Assembly (NCBI GenBank): GCA_958348225.1
Contig: CATVYG010000002.1
Location: 37,053 to 101,052, forward strand
Reading direction: 5' to 3'
Source of the DNA: an uncultured Collinsella sp.
GTDB taxonomy: Bacteria > Actinomycetota > Coriobacteriia > Coriobacteriales > Coriobacteriaceae
DNA: 64,000 bases
Part shown: positions 51,758-59,672 of the stretch, piece by piece
Layout: each line of letters opens with the position of its first letter
Numbering within the stretch: the first letter of the stretch is position 1
Notes under the pieces: generated by a model
Databases searched by the model: none
Told to the model about the DNA's origin: nothing
The model's input: only the letters and a program-made list of their open reading frames with translations
Translations under genes and position numbers: made by a program

Positions 51758-52882
51758 ATGTCCCAGTACGATTATCTCGTCGTCGGTGCCGGCCTTTCGG
51801 GCGCCGTCTTTGCCAATGCCGCCAAGCGCGCCGGCAAGTCGGTCCTGGTCATCGATCGCCGCGATCACATCGCCGGCAACATCTACACCGAGGACGTCGA
51901 GGGCATCCAGGTCCACCGCTACGGCGCGCACATCTTCCACACCTCCATGAAGGACGTCTGGGACTACGTCAACCGCTTCGCCGAGTTCAACAACTACGTC
52001 AACTCGCCGGTCGCCAACTTCCACGGCAACATGTACAACATGCCCTTCAACATGAACACCTTCGCCAAGATGTGGCCGGGCGTCGTCACGCCGGCAGACG
52101 CCAAGGCCAAGATCGCCGAGCAGGTGGCCGCCGAGAAAATCGGCGAGCCGCAGAACCTCGAGGAGCAGGCGCTGTCGCTCGTCGGCCGCGACATCTTCGA
52201 GACGCTCGTGAAGGGCTACACCGAGAAGCAGTGGGGCCGTGATTGCAAGGACCTGCCCGCGAGCATCATCAAGCGCCTCCCCTGCCGCTTCACCTACGAC
52301 AACAACTACTTCAACGACCGCTACCAGGGCATCCCCATGGGCGGCTACACCAAGATGGTCGCCAACATGCTCGAGGGCGTCGAGGTGCGCTGCGGCGTGG
52401 AGTACAAGGAGCTGGCCGCCGCCGAGCCCGATATCGCCGCCAAGACGATCTACTGCGGCCCCATCGACGCGTTCTACGACTTTAAGCTGGGCACGCTCGA
52501 GTACCGCAGCCTGCGCTTCGAGACCGAGACGCTCGACGAGCAGGACCACCAGGGCGTGGCCGTGGTCAACTACACCGAGCGCGAGGTCCCCTACACCCGC
52601 ATCATCGAGCACAAGCACTTCGAGTTCGGCACGCAGGACAAGACCGTCATCACGCGCGAGTACCCGGCCGACTGGAAGCCCGGCGACGAGCCCTACTACC
52701 CCATCAACGACGCCAAGAACGAGGCCCTCTACAAGCAGTACGAGGAGCTGGCGGCGCAGGAGGGCGACGTGGTCTTCGCCGGTCGCCTGGGCGGCTACAA
52801 GTACTACGACATGGACAAGGCCATCGCCGCCGCCTTCGAGCTCGTCCGCAACGAGCTAGGCGTGGAGTCCACGGAGGCGTAG
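51758..52882 (+). CDS. glf: UDP-galactopyranose mutase
   Basis: FAD enzyme that converts UDP-galactopyranose to UDP-galactofuranose for surface glycans. It has 374 residues. LVVGAGLSGAVFANAA near residue 6 is the FAD Rossmann motif, followed by RRDHIAGNIY; TEKQWGRDCKDLPASIIKRLP, here split by the substrate loop, and REYPADW are family blocks. The ATG lies 8 bases after AAGGAG. It is the first gene of the surface-glycan region but has core-like base composition. Confidence 0.96.
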   Translation: MSQYDYLVVGAGLSGAVFANAAKRAGKSVLVIDRRDHIAGNIYTEDVEGIQVHRYGAHIFHTSMKDVWDYVNRFAEFNNYVNSPVANFHGNMYNMPFNMNTFAKMWPGVVTPADAKAKIAEQVAAEKIGEPQNLEEQALSLVGRDIFETLVKGYTEKQWGRDCKDLPASIIKRLPCRFTYDNNYFNDRYQGIPMGGYTKMVANMLEGVEVRCGVEYKELAAAEPDIAAKTIYCGPIDAFYDFKLGTLEYRSLRFETETLDEQDHQGVAVVNYTEREVPYTRIIEHKHFEFGTQDKTVITREYPADWKPGDEPYYPINDAKNEALYKQYEELAAQEGDVVFAGRLGGYKYYDMDKAIAAAFELVRNELGVESTEA

Positions 52883-52928
52883 GGAGCTCGGCAGGCCAAG
52901 GCTAGCAGCCAAATTTACATGAGCAGTA

Positions 52929-52968
52929 GGCCCGGTGCAGCGAAAATTGCAGCACCGGGCCTCTTTAT
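52929..52968 (+). terminator. terminator after glf
   Basis: Ten-base-pair stem GGCCCGGTGC/GCACCGGGCC with a 13-base loop, followed by TCTTTAT on the plus strand, about 45 bases past the glf stop. Confidence 0.75.
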
Positions 52969-53008
52969 GCGACAACTGAAGCACACCACGGTCCAAATTA
53001 ACAAATTG

Positions 53009-53038
53009 GGCCGTAAGTCATCCCCATGTCTTACGGCC
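53009..53038 (+). repeat. second hairpin downstream of glf
   Basis: Nine-base-pair stem GGCCGTAAG/CTTACGGCC with a 12-base loop, followed by TGTGTTTA. It may back up the preceding terminator. No gene lies between 52883 and 53159. Confidence 0.5.
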
Positions 53039-53075
53039 TGTGTTTAAACAAAAGCACGGTTCATGAATGAATCCT

Positions 53076-53104
53076 GTCTGGTTTTAAAGTCTTTAAAACC
53101 AGAC
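53076..53104. promoter_or_regulatory. perfect inverted repeat upstream of the glycosyltransferase gene
   Basis: Thirteen-base perfect arms GTCTGGTTTTAAA/TTTAAAACCAGAC around a 3-base loop. A TATACT at 53120-53125 could be a -10, placing the right arm over the -35 region. The AT-rich palindrome fits an operator for a dimeric regulator; a terminator is less likely because no T-run follows. Confidence 0.5.
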
Positions 53105-53159
53105 TAAATAACTAACAACTATACTTCTTGCGGTCGCCAATAAACCCATGGAGAGCAAC

Positions 53160-54089
53160 GTGAATTCAAACGATATTGCCGTAATCATTCCCTGTTACAA
53201 CGAAGCGTTGACCATTGCAAAGGTTGTAGACGATTTTCACCGCGAACTGCCTGAAGCAACTGTCTATGTCTATGACAACAATTCGACTGATGGCACCACC
53301 CAAATTGCACGTGAACACGGAGCGTCCGTAAAATTTGAACCCCGTCAGGGCAAGGGCAACGTATGTCGTCAAATGTTCCGTGATATCGAGGCCGATTGTT
53401 ATCTCATGGTCGATGGGGACGACACCTATCCGGCTGAGTCGGCGCGCGCATTGTGCGATCCCATCCTTGCCGGCGAAGCGGATATGACCGTAGGCGATCG
53501 ACTCTCCAACGGCACATATGCCGAGGAGAACAAGCGCGCGTTCCACGGCTTTGGCAATAACCTCGTACGTAGCATGATTAAATGGATCTATGGCTACAGC
53601 TTCGACGATGTCATGACCGGCTATCGCGCCATGAGCAAACCTTTCGTCAAGACGTTCCCCGTTCTTTCTGAAGGCTTTCAGATTGAGACAGAGCTATCCA
53701 TCCACGCCGTAGACCATCGCTGGCGCATTAAAGATGTCCCAATCGAGTATCGCGACTGTCCAGCCGGTTCGGAGTCCAAGCTCAATACCGTAAGCGACGG
53801 CATTCGAGTGATTGCTATGGTTGGCACCCTTTTTAAGGACTACCGCCCGCTCAAGTTCTTCTCGCTCGTCGCGCTCATCTTTACAGTTATCGGTCTTATC
53901 CTAGGAGTCTCCCTCATCACAGAATACCTTGCCACCGGTTTGGTGCCTCGCTTCCCTACCGCGATTCTCGCAGCCGCATTTATGTTCCTGTGCGGATTGT
54001 CACTCGCCACAGGCTTCATCTTGGATTCCGTCGCCAAGGTGGAGCGAAAACAATGGGAACTTAAGGTAAATGAGATAAACAATCAGTAG
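53160..54089 (+). CDS. family 2 glycosyltransferase (DPM1-like), copy A
   Basis: Probable polyprenyl-phosphate sugar transferase, 309 residues. The GT-A domain starts IAVIIPCYNEALTIAKVV, has VDGDDTY as the metal-binding DxD, and a QIETELSIHA block; two C-terminal transmembrane segments lie near residues 225-290. The GTG at 53160 sits 4 bases after GGAGAG and gives nearly the same N-terminus as the close paralogue at 61363-62304; an ATG 12 bases upstream is the alternative. The acceptor is probably an undecaprenyl or polyprenyl phosphate, by family. Confidence 0.88.
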   Translation: MNSNDIAVIIPCYNEALTIAKVVDDFHRELPEATVYVYDNNSTDGTTQIAREHGASVKFEPRQGKGNVCRQMFRDIEADCYLMVDGDDTYPAESARALCDPILAGEADMTVGDRLSNGTYAEENKRAFHGFGNNLVRSMIKWIYGYSFDDVMTGYRAMSKPFVKTFPVLSEGFQIETELSIHAVDHRWRIKDVPIEYRDCPAGSESKLNTVSDGIRVIAMVGTLFKDYRPLKFFSLVALIFTVIGLILGVSLITEYLATGLVPRFPTAILAAAFMFLCGLSLATGFILDSVAKVERKQWELKVNEINNQ

Positions 54090-54155
54090 CCACCGATTCA
54101 TGGCCCCCCTTACCTCCCCAGTGGGTAAGCAGCAGCCTACGTCAACGGCTTCATT

Positions 54156-54419
54156 TTAATCAGCAACAACCATCGCTGAATCAATCTGCGCCGCCCCATT
54201 GAGCCAATACGATGACATCGATGCTAAAAGCCAAAGATTCTAAATTGGCCAATTCATTAAACATAACAAGAGTTCCAAAAGACTTGGGCATCCCGCTATA
54301 AGCTGAATCAAACCAAATGTGCCAAGAAAATATAGCAGCCAATAACAGGGTTGCGCCCAGAAATCCAATGTCCTCAAAGCGAAGGAAGGTGAAGGCGCTT
54401 CAAATACGTTAATTGCCGC
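54156..54419 (-). pseudogene. possible remnant of a membrane protein
   Basis: An 88-codon minus-strand frame with a single internal TAG (54240-54242) and a terminal TAA, and no start codon or ribosome-binding site. Before the TAG it reads FALRTLDFWAQPCYWLLYF then LGTFGLIQLIAG, a hydrophobic, Trp- and Leu-rich stretch; after it, SSYWLNGAAQIDSAMVVAD. Reading upstream it enters the tRNA gene. It looks like a decayed C-terminus of a membrane protein, but chance cannot be ruled out. The rest of 54090-54425 shows nothing else. Confidence 0.3.
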
Positions 54420-54425
54420 AAAAAA

Positions 54426-54502
54426 TGGTGCTCCATGGCGGATTCGAACCGCCGACCTTGGGATTAGAAGTCCCCTGCTCTATCCAGCTGAGCTAATGGA
54501 GC
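54426..54502 (-). tRNA. tRNA-Arg (anticodon TCT)
   Basis: Cloverleaf of 77 bases with encoded CCA. The acceptor GCTCCAT pairs perfectly with ATGGAGC, the D arm is GCTC/GAGC, the anticodon loop CTTCTAA gives TCT for AGA codons, and the T arm is GGCGG-TTCGAAT-CCGCC. The outermost anticodon-stem pair is a G-A mismatch. It lies at the edge where the DNA turns AT-rich. The 3' end is followed by six T residues on the minus strand. Confidence 0.95.
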
Positions 54503-54592
54503 ACACTATTAATTATTAAACTACACCGATAGCCATAGAACAATGCCAACTAAGCTAAATACTAGATAACAAAAGAATTTAATATAATGGGT

Positions 54593-54598
54593 ATCACG
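54593..54598 (+). promoter_or_regulatory. candidate -10 element of the LicD gene
   Basis: TATAAT 25 bases before the LicD ATG, without a recognisable -35. Confidence 0.4.
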
Positions 54599-54623
54599 CA
54601 GTCCGAAGAGAAGGGAATAGCGC

Positions 54624-55715
54624 ATGCTCGAAATTATTAAAAGCCTTCTTCCTGTAACGAGAAGAAGGCATGACGATCAAATCGCGAACCTAACAAAACA
54701 GATTGAGCGCATCACGCGTGAATCGGAGGAGCGAATAATCGGCCGAATTATTCAGGCAGATGATGGAATCAACGGAAACATCGACTTTAAGTATCACGAA
54801 TTAACGGAGCCAAGGCTTAATCGTATTCAAGAAACGATTGATACCCATGATTCTCATATGAAATTAATGGAGTGGAGTCTTTTAAGGCAGGGTAACGAGG
54901 CCCTCGACCAAACAAAGATTAGGTTTTTTCAATCAATCCCAAAAGCAACGGGGAAGCTGCGCGTGCTGCAAAACTTATGCATTGAACTTTTGGCTGAATT
55001 CGATTCCTTTTGCAAAGATAACAACCTGCAATATTGGGCCTGTTGTGGCACACTGCTTGGCTCTATTAGACACCAGGGCTTTATTCCATGGGACGATGAT
55101 ATTGATCTTGGGATGATGAGAGAAGATATCGACAAGCTAAAGGAGGCCCTGAGCGCGAACAGCAAGTTACGACTGGCAACTGTATATGATTGCTACGTCC
55201 ATTCAGAACAACTCCGTCTGCGCTTTAGAAATAGCGATAATCCCGCGTTTTTAGATATATTCTATTTTGACTATATATCTACCGGGAAGCAGAGCATATA
55301 CAAACAGCACCAAGCCATACGCGAAGAAATGGTCGAGTCAATGGAAGCCGACAAAACACTGAAGAACTGGCAGACAACCCCATATATCGACAACAGCAAT
55401 CCGATGAGCCCGACTATTCGTAAACACATTGATAGTGCAATTGAAAAGGAGAAGCAACTCGGCTTAATCGTAGACAGATCTCAGGCAAAAGGCATAATTT
55501 GGAGCCTCGACAATCTATATCCAAACGATCGTTATGAATGGGCAGTGCCTCTTGATGTAATGTTCCCGTTGCATTCGTCTATCTTTGAAACAACCTCTTG
55601 CCAAGTTCCAAACAATCCAGATTTCCTGCTGACCGGTGAATTTGGAGATTATCTTGCCCTGCCAGCAGACATCAATACTCACTTCAAACACGTCAATCTT
55701 GATGATGTTCAATAA
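54624..55715 (+). CDS. LicD-family phosphotransferase-like protein
   Basis: Protein of 363 residues. Residues 15-100 are helical and charged, probably a coiled coil; the LicD domain starts near 115 with CGTLLGSIRHQGFIPWDDDIDLGM (shown in part: GTLLGSIRHQG and DDDID at 157-161). LicD proteins transfer phosphocholine or related phospho-groups from CDP-activated donors to surface glycans. No signal peptide is seen, so it acts in the cytosol. An NTP transferase of the LicC-like type is encoded convergently next to it and could supply the activated donor. Confidence 0.85.
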   Translation: MLEIIKSLLPVTRRRHDDQIANLTKQIERITRESEERIIGRIIQADDGINGNIDFKYHELTEPRLNRIQETIDTHDSHMKLMEWSLLRQGNEALDQTKIRFFQSIPKATGKLRVLQNLCIELLAEFDSFCKDNNLQYWACCGTLLGSIRHQGFIPWDDDIDLGMMREDIDKLKEALSANSKLRLATVYDCYVHSEQLRLRFRNSDNPAFLDIFYFDYISTGKQSIYKQHQAIREEMVESMEADKTLKNWQTTPYIDNSNPMSPTIRKHIDSAIEKEKQLGLIVDRSQAKGIIWSLDNLYPNDRYEWAVPLDVMFPLHSSIFETTSCQVPNNPDFLLTGEFGDYLALPADINTHFKHVNLDDVQ

Positions 55716-55720
55716 CAAGA

Positions 55721-55744
55721 GGAACGCCTGAAACAAGGCGCTCC
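55721..55744. terminator. bidirectional hairpin between convergent genes
   Basis: Nine-position stem 55721-55729/55736-55744 with a 6-base loop between two convergent stop codons. On the minus strand all positions pair (one G-U) and TCTTGTTATT follows; on the plus strand one pair is a mismatch. Confidence 0.6.
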
Positions 55745-55746
55745 CC

Positions 55747-56385
55747 TTAATCAGAATAATTATTGTTAACCCAAGCAACAGCCGCGTCATAGTCGTTCAT
55801 TGTATCAATCTCTTTAGTTCTGATTAACTCATAGGACATAGGAAGACATGGCTCTAAAAGCTGGTAAACATGACCGGATCCGCTTAACAACTTCTCCGAC
55901 CCAATCTGGCACACACCAGTCCACTCCAGATTACCCACGGATCGACTGAATCCGAGAACAACACCGTTGTTTGTAGATGCAAGCACAGGATCATCGGAAG
56001 CTGGGGTCGTTAAGCCGATAAATTCAGAATCATTAGACAGTAATCGATGCATATCAGCCGGGTGAACAAGCAAGTCTCCATCAAGTGTCAATACCAAATC
56101 GGATGCGAATCTTGCCGCAAGACGCACACTATCGCCAGTGTTAGTAGTTCGATAGTCATGGTTGAAAACAAAGGTTAAATCCGACCTGTAGGACCGAGCC
56201 AAATCAATGACTTCTTGCGCTTGATAGCCAACGACGATTCTAACATCCTCAACATCGTCAAGCATTTGGAGATGACGAATAAGAAGCGGAACACCGGCAA
56301 CAGAGACCAAGCATTTAGTTGAACCAATACCAAGCCGTTTTCCCATTCCGGCACAACTGATTACAACCGATTTAGAAATCGACAT
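55747..56385 (-). CDS. LicC-like nucleotidyltransferase
   Basis: Protein of 212 residues with an NTP-transferase (MobA/GT-A-like) fold. CAGMGKRLGIGSTKCLV holds the nucleotide loop with K24, NTGDSVRLAA sits near 82-91, and LDGDLLVHPAD provides the metal-binding DGD at 102-104. The shape fits enzymes that activate a phospho-compound as CDP- or UDP-derivative. The substrate cannot be read. The ATG follows GAGG and the gene overlaps the HAD-phosphatase gene by 25 bases, so the two probably act in sequence. Confidence 0.75.
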   Translation of the reverse strand: MSISKSVVISCAGMGKRLGIGSTKCLVSVAGVPLLIRHLQMLDDVEDVRIVVGYQAQEVIDLARSYRSDLTFVFNHDYRTTNTGDSVRLAARFASDLVLTLDGDLLVHPADMHRLLSNDSEFIGLTTPASDDPVLASTNNGVVLGFSRSVGNLEWTGVCQIGSEKLLSGSGHVYQLLEPCLPMSYELIRTKEIDTMNDYDAAVAWVNNNYSD

Positions 56386-56960
56386 AGAGAAACCTCATCA
56401 TAAAACGCATAATCGGCAACTTCAATAACAGACTTCGCAATGGGTCTAACGCCACCAAAACCTATACCAATTTCAGCAAAGCTAATCATTTCGGCATCAT
56501 TGCTTCCGTCACCAACTGCGACGCAGCCATCACAAAATTGTTCGATTGCCTTCATTTTGTCTATAACGCTGGCAACACGAATTAAACGATTATCTTTAAC
56601 CATTCCTTTTGATGAAAAAAGATGGTCGGACATACCAATTCGAGAAATAAGACCTTTTATCCATACGTCAAGATTGCCGGTAACAATAAAACAACGCTCA
56701 TGATTGGCAGTGATAAAATCAACAAGTCGATCATTAAGTGAAATATTCGAAATTAGCGACTCGATCTCATCAACAGGCAAATCCTTAAGAAGCTCGACGC
56801 GTTTAAGAAAACTCTGTCTAAAGGGGATAGCGTTAAGCATGGCCTCTTCAGTCATCGTCCTCATATCATCACCGCAGCCAAAATGTGAGGCGACAAGCGG
56901 TAAAACCTCTTGGCGAGTAATCGTTGAGTCCAAATCAAATAGGAAAATCGGATCTTTCAC
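56361..56960 (-). CDS. HAD-family (SerB-like) phosphatase
   Basis: Protein of 199 residues. LFDLDSTITRQE near residue 7 is HAD motif I (DxD), FIVTGNLDVW holds motif II Thr, and VGDGSNDAEM motif IV. The layout resembles phosphoserine phosphatase, but the cap is short and the context is a glycan locus, so the substrate may be a phosphorylated intermediate of a surface decoration. The start is GTG at 56960, 9 bases after AGGA; the longer frame overlaps the ABC gene. Confidence 0.8.
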   Translation of the reverse strand: MKDPIFLFDLDSTITRQEVLPLVASHFGCGDDMRTMTEEAMLNAIPFRQSFLKRVELLKDLPVDEIESLISNISLNDRLVDFITANHERCFIVTGNLDVWIKGLISRIGMSDHLFSSKGMVKDNRLIRVASVIDKMKAIEQFCDGCVAVGDGSNDAEMISFAEIGIGFGGVRPIAKSVIEVADYAFYDEVSLCRFLNRL

Positions 56961-56971
56961 TGTATACCATC

Positions 56972-57739
56972 CTAATTGAACTGATCTCGATACGCTTTGC
57001 AAACATCATCTACGGGACCATCCATCCTAAGATCACCCTTCTCAATCCACACAGCACGCTGGCAAATACGCTCAACCTGCTCCATAGAATGAGAAACGAA
57101 AAGGACGGTAACATCACCAGATTCAATAAAATGCTGGATACGACGCTCGCATTTCTCTTGGAAGAATACATCGCCGACAGAGAGCGTCTCATCGACAATC
57201 AGAATATCAGGCTCAGTGATAGTCGCGATTGCAAAGGCAATGCGGGCAACCATACCCGAAGAGAAATTCTTCAACGGCATATCGACAAAATCTTGAAGCT
57301 CGGCAAACTCAATTATGCCGTCAAAATTGGCATCAATGAACTCTTTTGTATAACCTAACAGTGCGCCATTGAGATAAATATTTTCACGGGCAGTGAGCTC
57401 AGCGTCAAAGCCTGCACCAAGCTCAATCAAAGGTGCGATGTTGCCATGAACCTTTACCTCGCCTTCAGAAGGCTCGAGTACGCCGGCAATAATCTTAAGC
57501 ATGGTTGACTTGCCGGATCCGTTTGTACCAACGAGACCTACAACTTCGCCTCGATGAATATCAAAAGAAATGTGCTTTAGGGCTCGGAACTCTTCAAAAA
57601 AGAGCTGATGCTTTGCAAGCTTTATAAAATACTCTTTGAGATTAGTGAGGGACTCTGAGGCCATATTAAAAATCATAGTTACGTCTTTGACTTCAACGGC
57701 GAGAGGCTGATCCCTGTAGTCCTTAACAGAAAAAGGCAT
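56972..57739 (-). CDS. ABC-2 type polysaccharide exporter, ATPase subunit
   Basis: Nucleotide-binding subunit of a Wzt/TagH-type exporter, 255 residues. Walker A is GTNGSGKST, the signature NFSSGMVARIAFA, Walker B DILIVDETLSVGD and the switch His in FVSHSMEQ. There is no C-terminal glycan-binding domain as in long Wzt proteins, so the substrate may be teichoic-acid-like or capped differently. The ATG at 57739 follows AAGGA by 6 bases; a TTG two codons earlier is weaker. It lies nine bases after its permease. Confidence 0.93.
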   Translation of the reverse strand: MPFSVKDYRDQPLAVEVKDVTMIFNMASESLTNLKEYFIKLAKHQLFFEEFRALKHISFDIHRGEVVGLVGTNGSGKSTMLKIIAGVLEPSEGEVKVHGNIAPLIELGAGFDAELTARENIYLNGALLGYTKEFIDANFDGIIEFAELQDFVDMPLKNFSSGMVARIAFAIATITEPDILIVDETLSVGDVFFQEKCERRIQHFIESGDVTVLFVSHSMEQVERICQRAVWIEKGDLRMDGPVDDVCKAYRDQFN

Positions 57740-57748
57740 GGTCAATCC

Positions 57749-58585
57749 TTAGATATAGAGAATGAACTTGTGCTCTGACTTATGGAATACGACGTATCCC
57801 AATACAAGGGCAACAACCGCCCAAGCTACGCACATACCAACCGTGAAAAAAGTCGGAGTCGTCTGGAACAAGAAAATATCGCGCATAAACTGAATGTAGT
57901 TATACATGGGATTCGCGTACATGATAATGCGAACAACATGTGGCATCTGACCGATAAAGTCTGTTGTCCAGAAAATAGGAGTGAGATAGGTCCAAGCAGT
58001 AATCACAACACTCCACAAGTGCATAATGTCGCGGAAGAATACGGTTAGAGCCGAGAGCATCATGCCCAGCCCCATGCAAAACAGCATGAGAAGGAAGAGA
58101 CAGACGGGCAGCAGAATTAAATGCCAAGTGGGAACAATATGGAACCAAATCATAACAATGGCAACGGCAATGAGGGAAAAACCAAAGTTAACAAGCGAAA
58201 AGAGCACCTTCTGAACAGGGAAAACCCATCGATGGACTTTTACTTTCTTTAGCAGCGATGATGCCCAAATGATGGACATGAGAGCCTGGTTAGTAGATTC
58301 CGACATTACGGAAAAAGTAACATTACCCACGATAAGATACAGAGGGTAAAGCTCAGGACTCACTGCGCCGTTTCGCCCCTGAGCAAAGATGGTCGAAAAG
58401 ACAACAGCCATAACAATCATCATGAGCAGCGGATTTAAGACAGACCAAGCAACGCCCAAAAAACTCCGCCTATATTTGATCTTAAAATCCTTGGTAACCA
58501 GCTGCTTGAGAATAAATCGATCTTTCTCTACCTCATTCTTCGCATGAGACGAGACAATCATTCCCTGATCGCTTTTAGATATCAT
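57749..58585 (-). CDS. ABC-2 type polysaccharide exporter, permease subunit
   Basis: Membrane subunit of 278 residues with six predicted transmembrane segments. DFKIKYRRSFLGVAWSVLNPLLMM near residue 33 is the amphipathic entry of Wzm/TagG permeases, and TYLTPIFWTTDFIG and NPMYNYIQFMRDIFL are family blocks. It exports lipid-linked glycan with the next gene. The upstream gap 58586-58693 contains a TATTAT that could be a -10; nothing else was recognised. Confidence 0.92.
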   Translation of the reverse strand: MISKSDQGMIVSSHAKNEVEKDRFILKQLVTKDFKIKYRRSFLGVAWSVLNPLLMMIVMAVVFSTIFAQGRNGAVSPELYPLYLIVGNVTFSVMSESTNQALMSIIWASSLLKKVKVHRWVFPVQKVLFSLVNFGFSLIAVAIVMIWFHIVPTWHLILLPVCLFLLMLFCMGLGMMLSALTVFFRDIMHLWSVVITAWTYLTPIFWTTDFIGQMPHVVRIIMYANPMYNYIQFMRDIFLFQTTPTFFTVGMCVAWAVVALVLGYVVFHKSEHKFILYI

Positions 58586-58693
58586 TAACAGCTCCGCCGT
58601 CCATTTCCAATATCAACAATAATTTAAGAGTAATAATACCCGTAAGAGCGAAGCTCTCCATTGCGCATCATGCAATCCAGTAAATACCAACAG

Positions 58694-58723
58694 TAAAAAG
58701 GCTCGCCATATACATGACGAGCC
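58694..58723 (-). terminator. terminator after the glycosyltransferase genes
   Basis: Ten-base-pair stem 58700-58709/58714-58723 with a 4-base loop and five T residues on the minus strand. It ends the acyltransferase-GT2-GT4-GT2 transcript before the exporter genes. Confidence 0.85.
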
Positions 58724-58754
58724 AAATAAATCAACCCTGTGTAACAAATAATGG

Positions 58755-59672
58755 TTACAGAGTCTGAGGATAATCAATTTTAGGATTGAACTTAATGGCC
58801 TCACGCATCTTTTTACGCATCTGACGCTGCAACTTCTTATTCACTCCTCCAGCTTTCATGCTGCGGCAAACCTGGGCACAAAACAACAAATACGCAGCCT
58901 TGCCTTCATGGTGGAGCCTATACGACGCCTGATTACGAATGCCGTAAGAGAATTTCCACGCATTCTTTTCATCAATCATCGAGAAGTTGACACCCTTATT
59001 AGATGCCATGTCGTGAATGATCACGCTGTCAAGCACCTGAACACCGGGGCAGGTCTTAGTAATGCGAAGTGTGTACTCGGCATCATCAAACCAAATAAAA
59101 TATTCCTTAAAAGGAAGGCCGAAAGATTCAAGAACCCAACGTGGAATCAGCACCGAAACAAACGAGCAGGAGGTGACCATGACAGAGTTTTGCCCCTTTG
59201 CGAGCAATCGACCCCAATCCCAAGTGGGCACGGGATTGTTCATCTCGCAAATAGAACCATCAATAAACTTTACGACCGAGCAAGCGTATGGGACATCGGG
59301 ACCAAGCTCATCAACGGCGCCATTATAGCCTTGAATCAGCTTCTCTAAAGCATCGGGCTCGGGATAGCCGTCATCGTCAAAGATCCAAACGAAATCTGAA
59401 CCGCTGTCGTAACCGGATTTCATTCCAGTGGAAAAACCACCAGCTCCGCCAAGATTCTCCGCACAAGAAATAACCTTAACGGACATGCCGCCGTGCTGCT
59501 CAGATGCATATGAGGCCAGGAAATCACCGGTGCCGTCAGTCGAAGCATTGTCAACAACAACAAGCTCGCTAGGAGGAAGCGTCTGCCCCTCAAGGGCAGA
59601 AAGAACATTCTTCAACTTGTCGAGACGGTTATATGTCACCACAACGGCGGTAACAGTAGGACTATTGCTCAT
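58755..59672 (-). CDS. family 2 glycosyltransferase (rhamnosyl/galactofuranosyl type)
   Basis: Cytosolic glycosyltransferase of 305 residues. VTAVVVTYNRLDKLKNVLSAL opens the GT-A fold, VWIFDDDGYPEPDAL gives the metal-binding DDD, and EYFIWFDDAEYTLRI carries a second acidic pair typical of GlfT- and rhamnosyl-type enzymes. With glf in the same region, a galactofuranosyl role is attractive but not shown. The start at 59672 lies 5 bases after GGAG and overlaps the end of the family 4 gene. Confidence 0.88.
   Translation of the reverse strand: MSNSPTVTAVVVTYNRLDKLKNVLSALEGQTLPPSELVVVDNASTDGTGDFLASYASEQHGGMSVKVISCAENLGGAGGFSTGMKSGYDSGSDFVWIFDDDGYPEPDALEKLIQGYNGAVDELGPDVPYACSVVKFIDGSICEMNNPVPTWDWGRLLAKGQNSVMVTSCSFVSVLIPRWVLESFGLPFKEYFIWFDDAEYTLRITKTCPGVQVLDSVIIHDMASNKGVNFSMIDEKNAWKFSYGIRNQASYRLHHEGKAAYLLFCAQVCRSMKAGGVNKKLQRQMRKKMREAIKFNPKIDYPQTL

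Noticed and set aside
54426..54502. tRNA-Arg(TCT) as the attachment site of an integrated island
   Set aside because: The AT-rich block lies on the 5' side of the tRNA, whereas integrases usually use the 3' end. No integrase and no repeat of the tRNA 3' end were seen near 63 kb.
56924..57358. 144-codon plus-strand frame in the AT-rich region
   Set aside because: It is fully contained in the antisense of the ABC ATPase and the start of the HAD gene, both with clear motifs.
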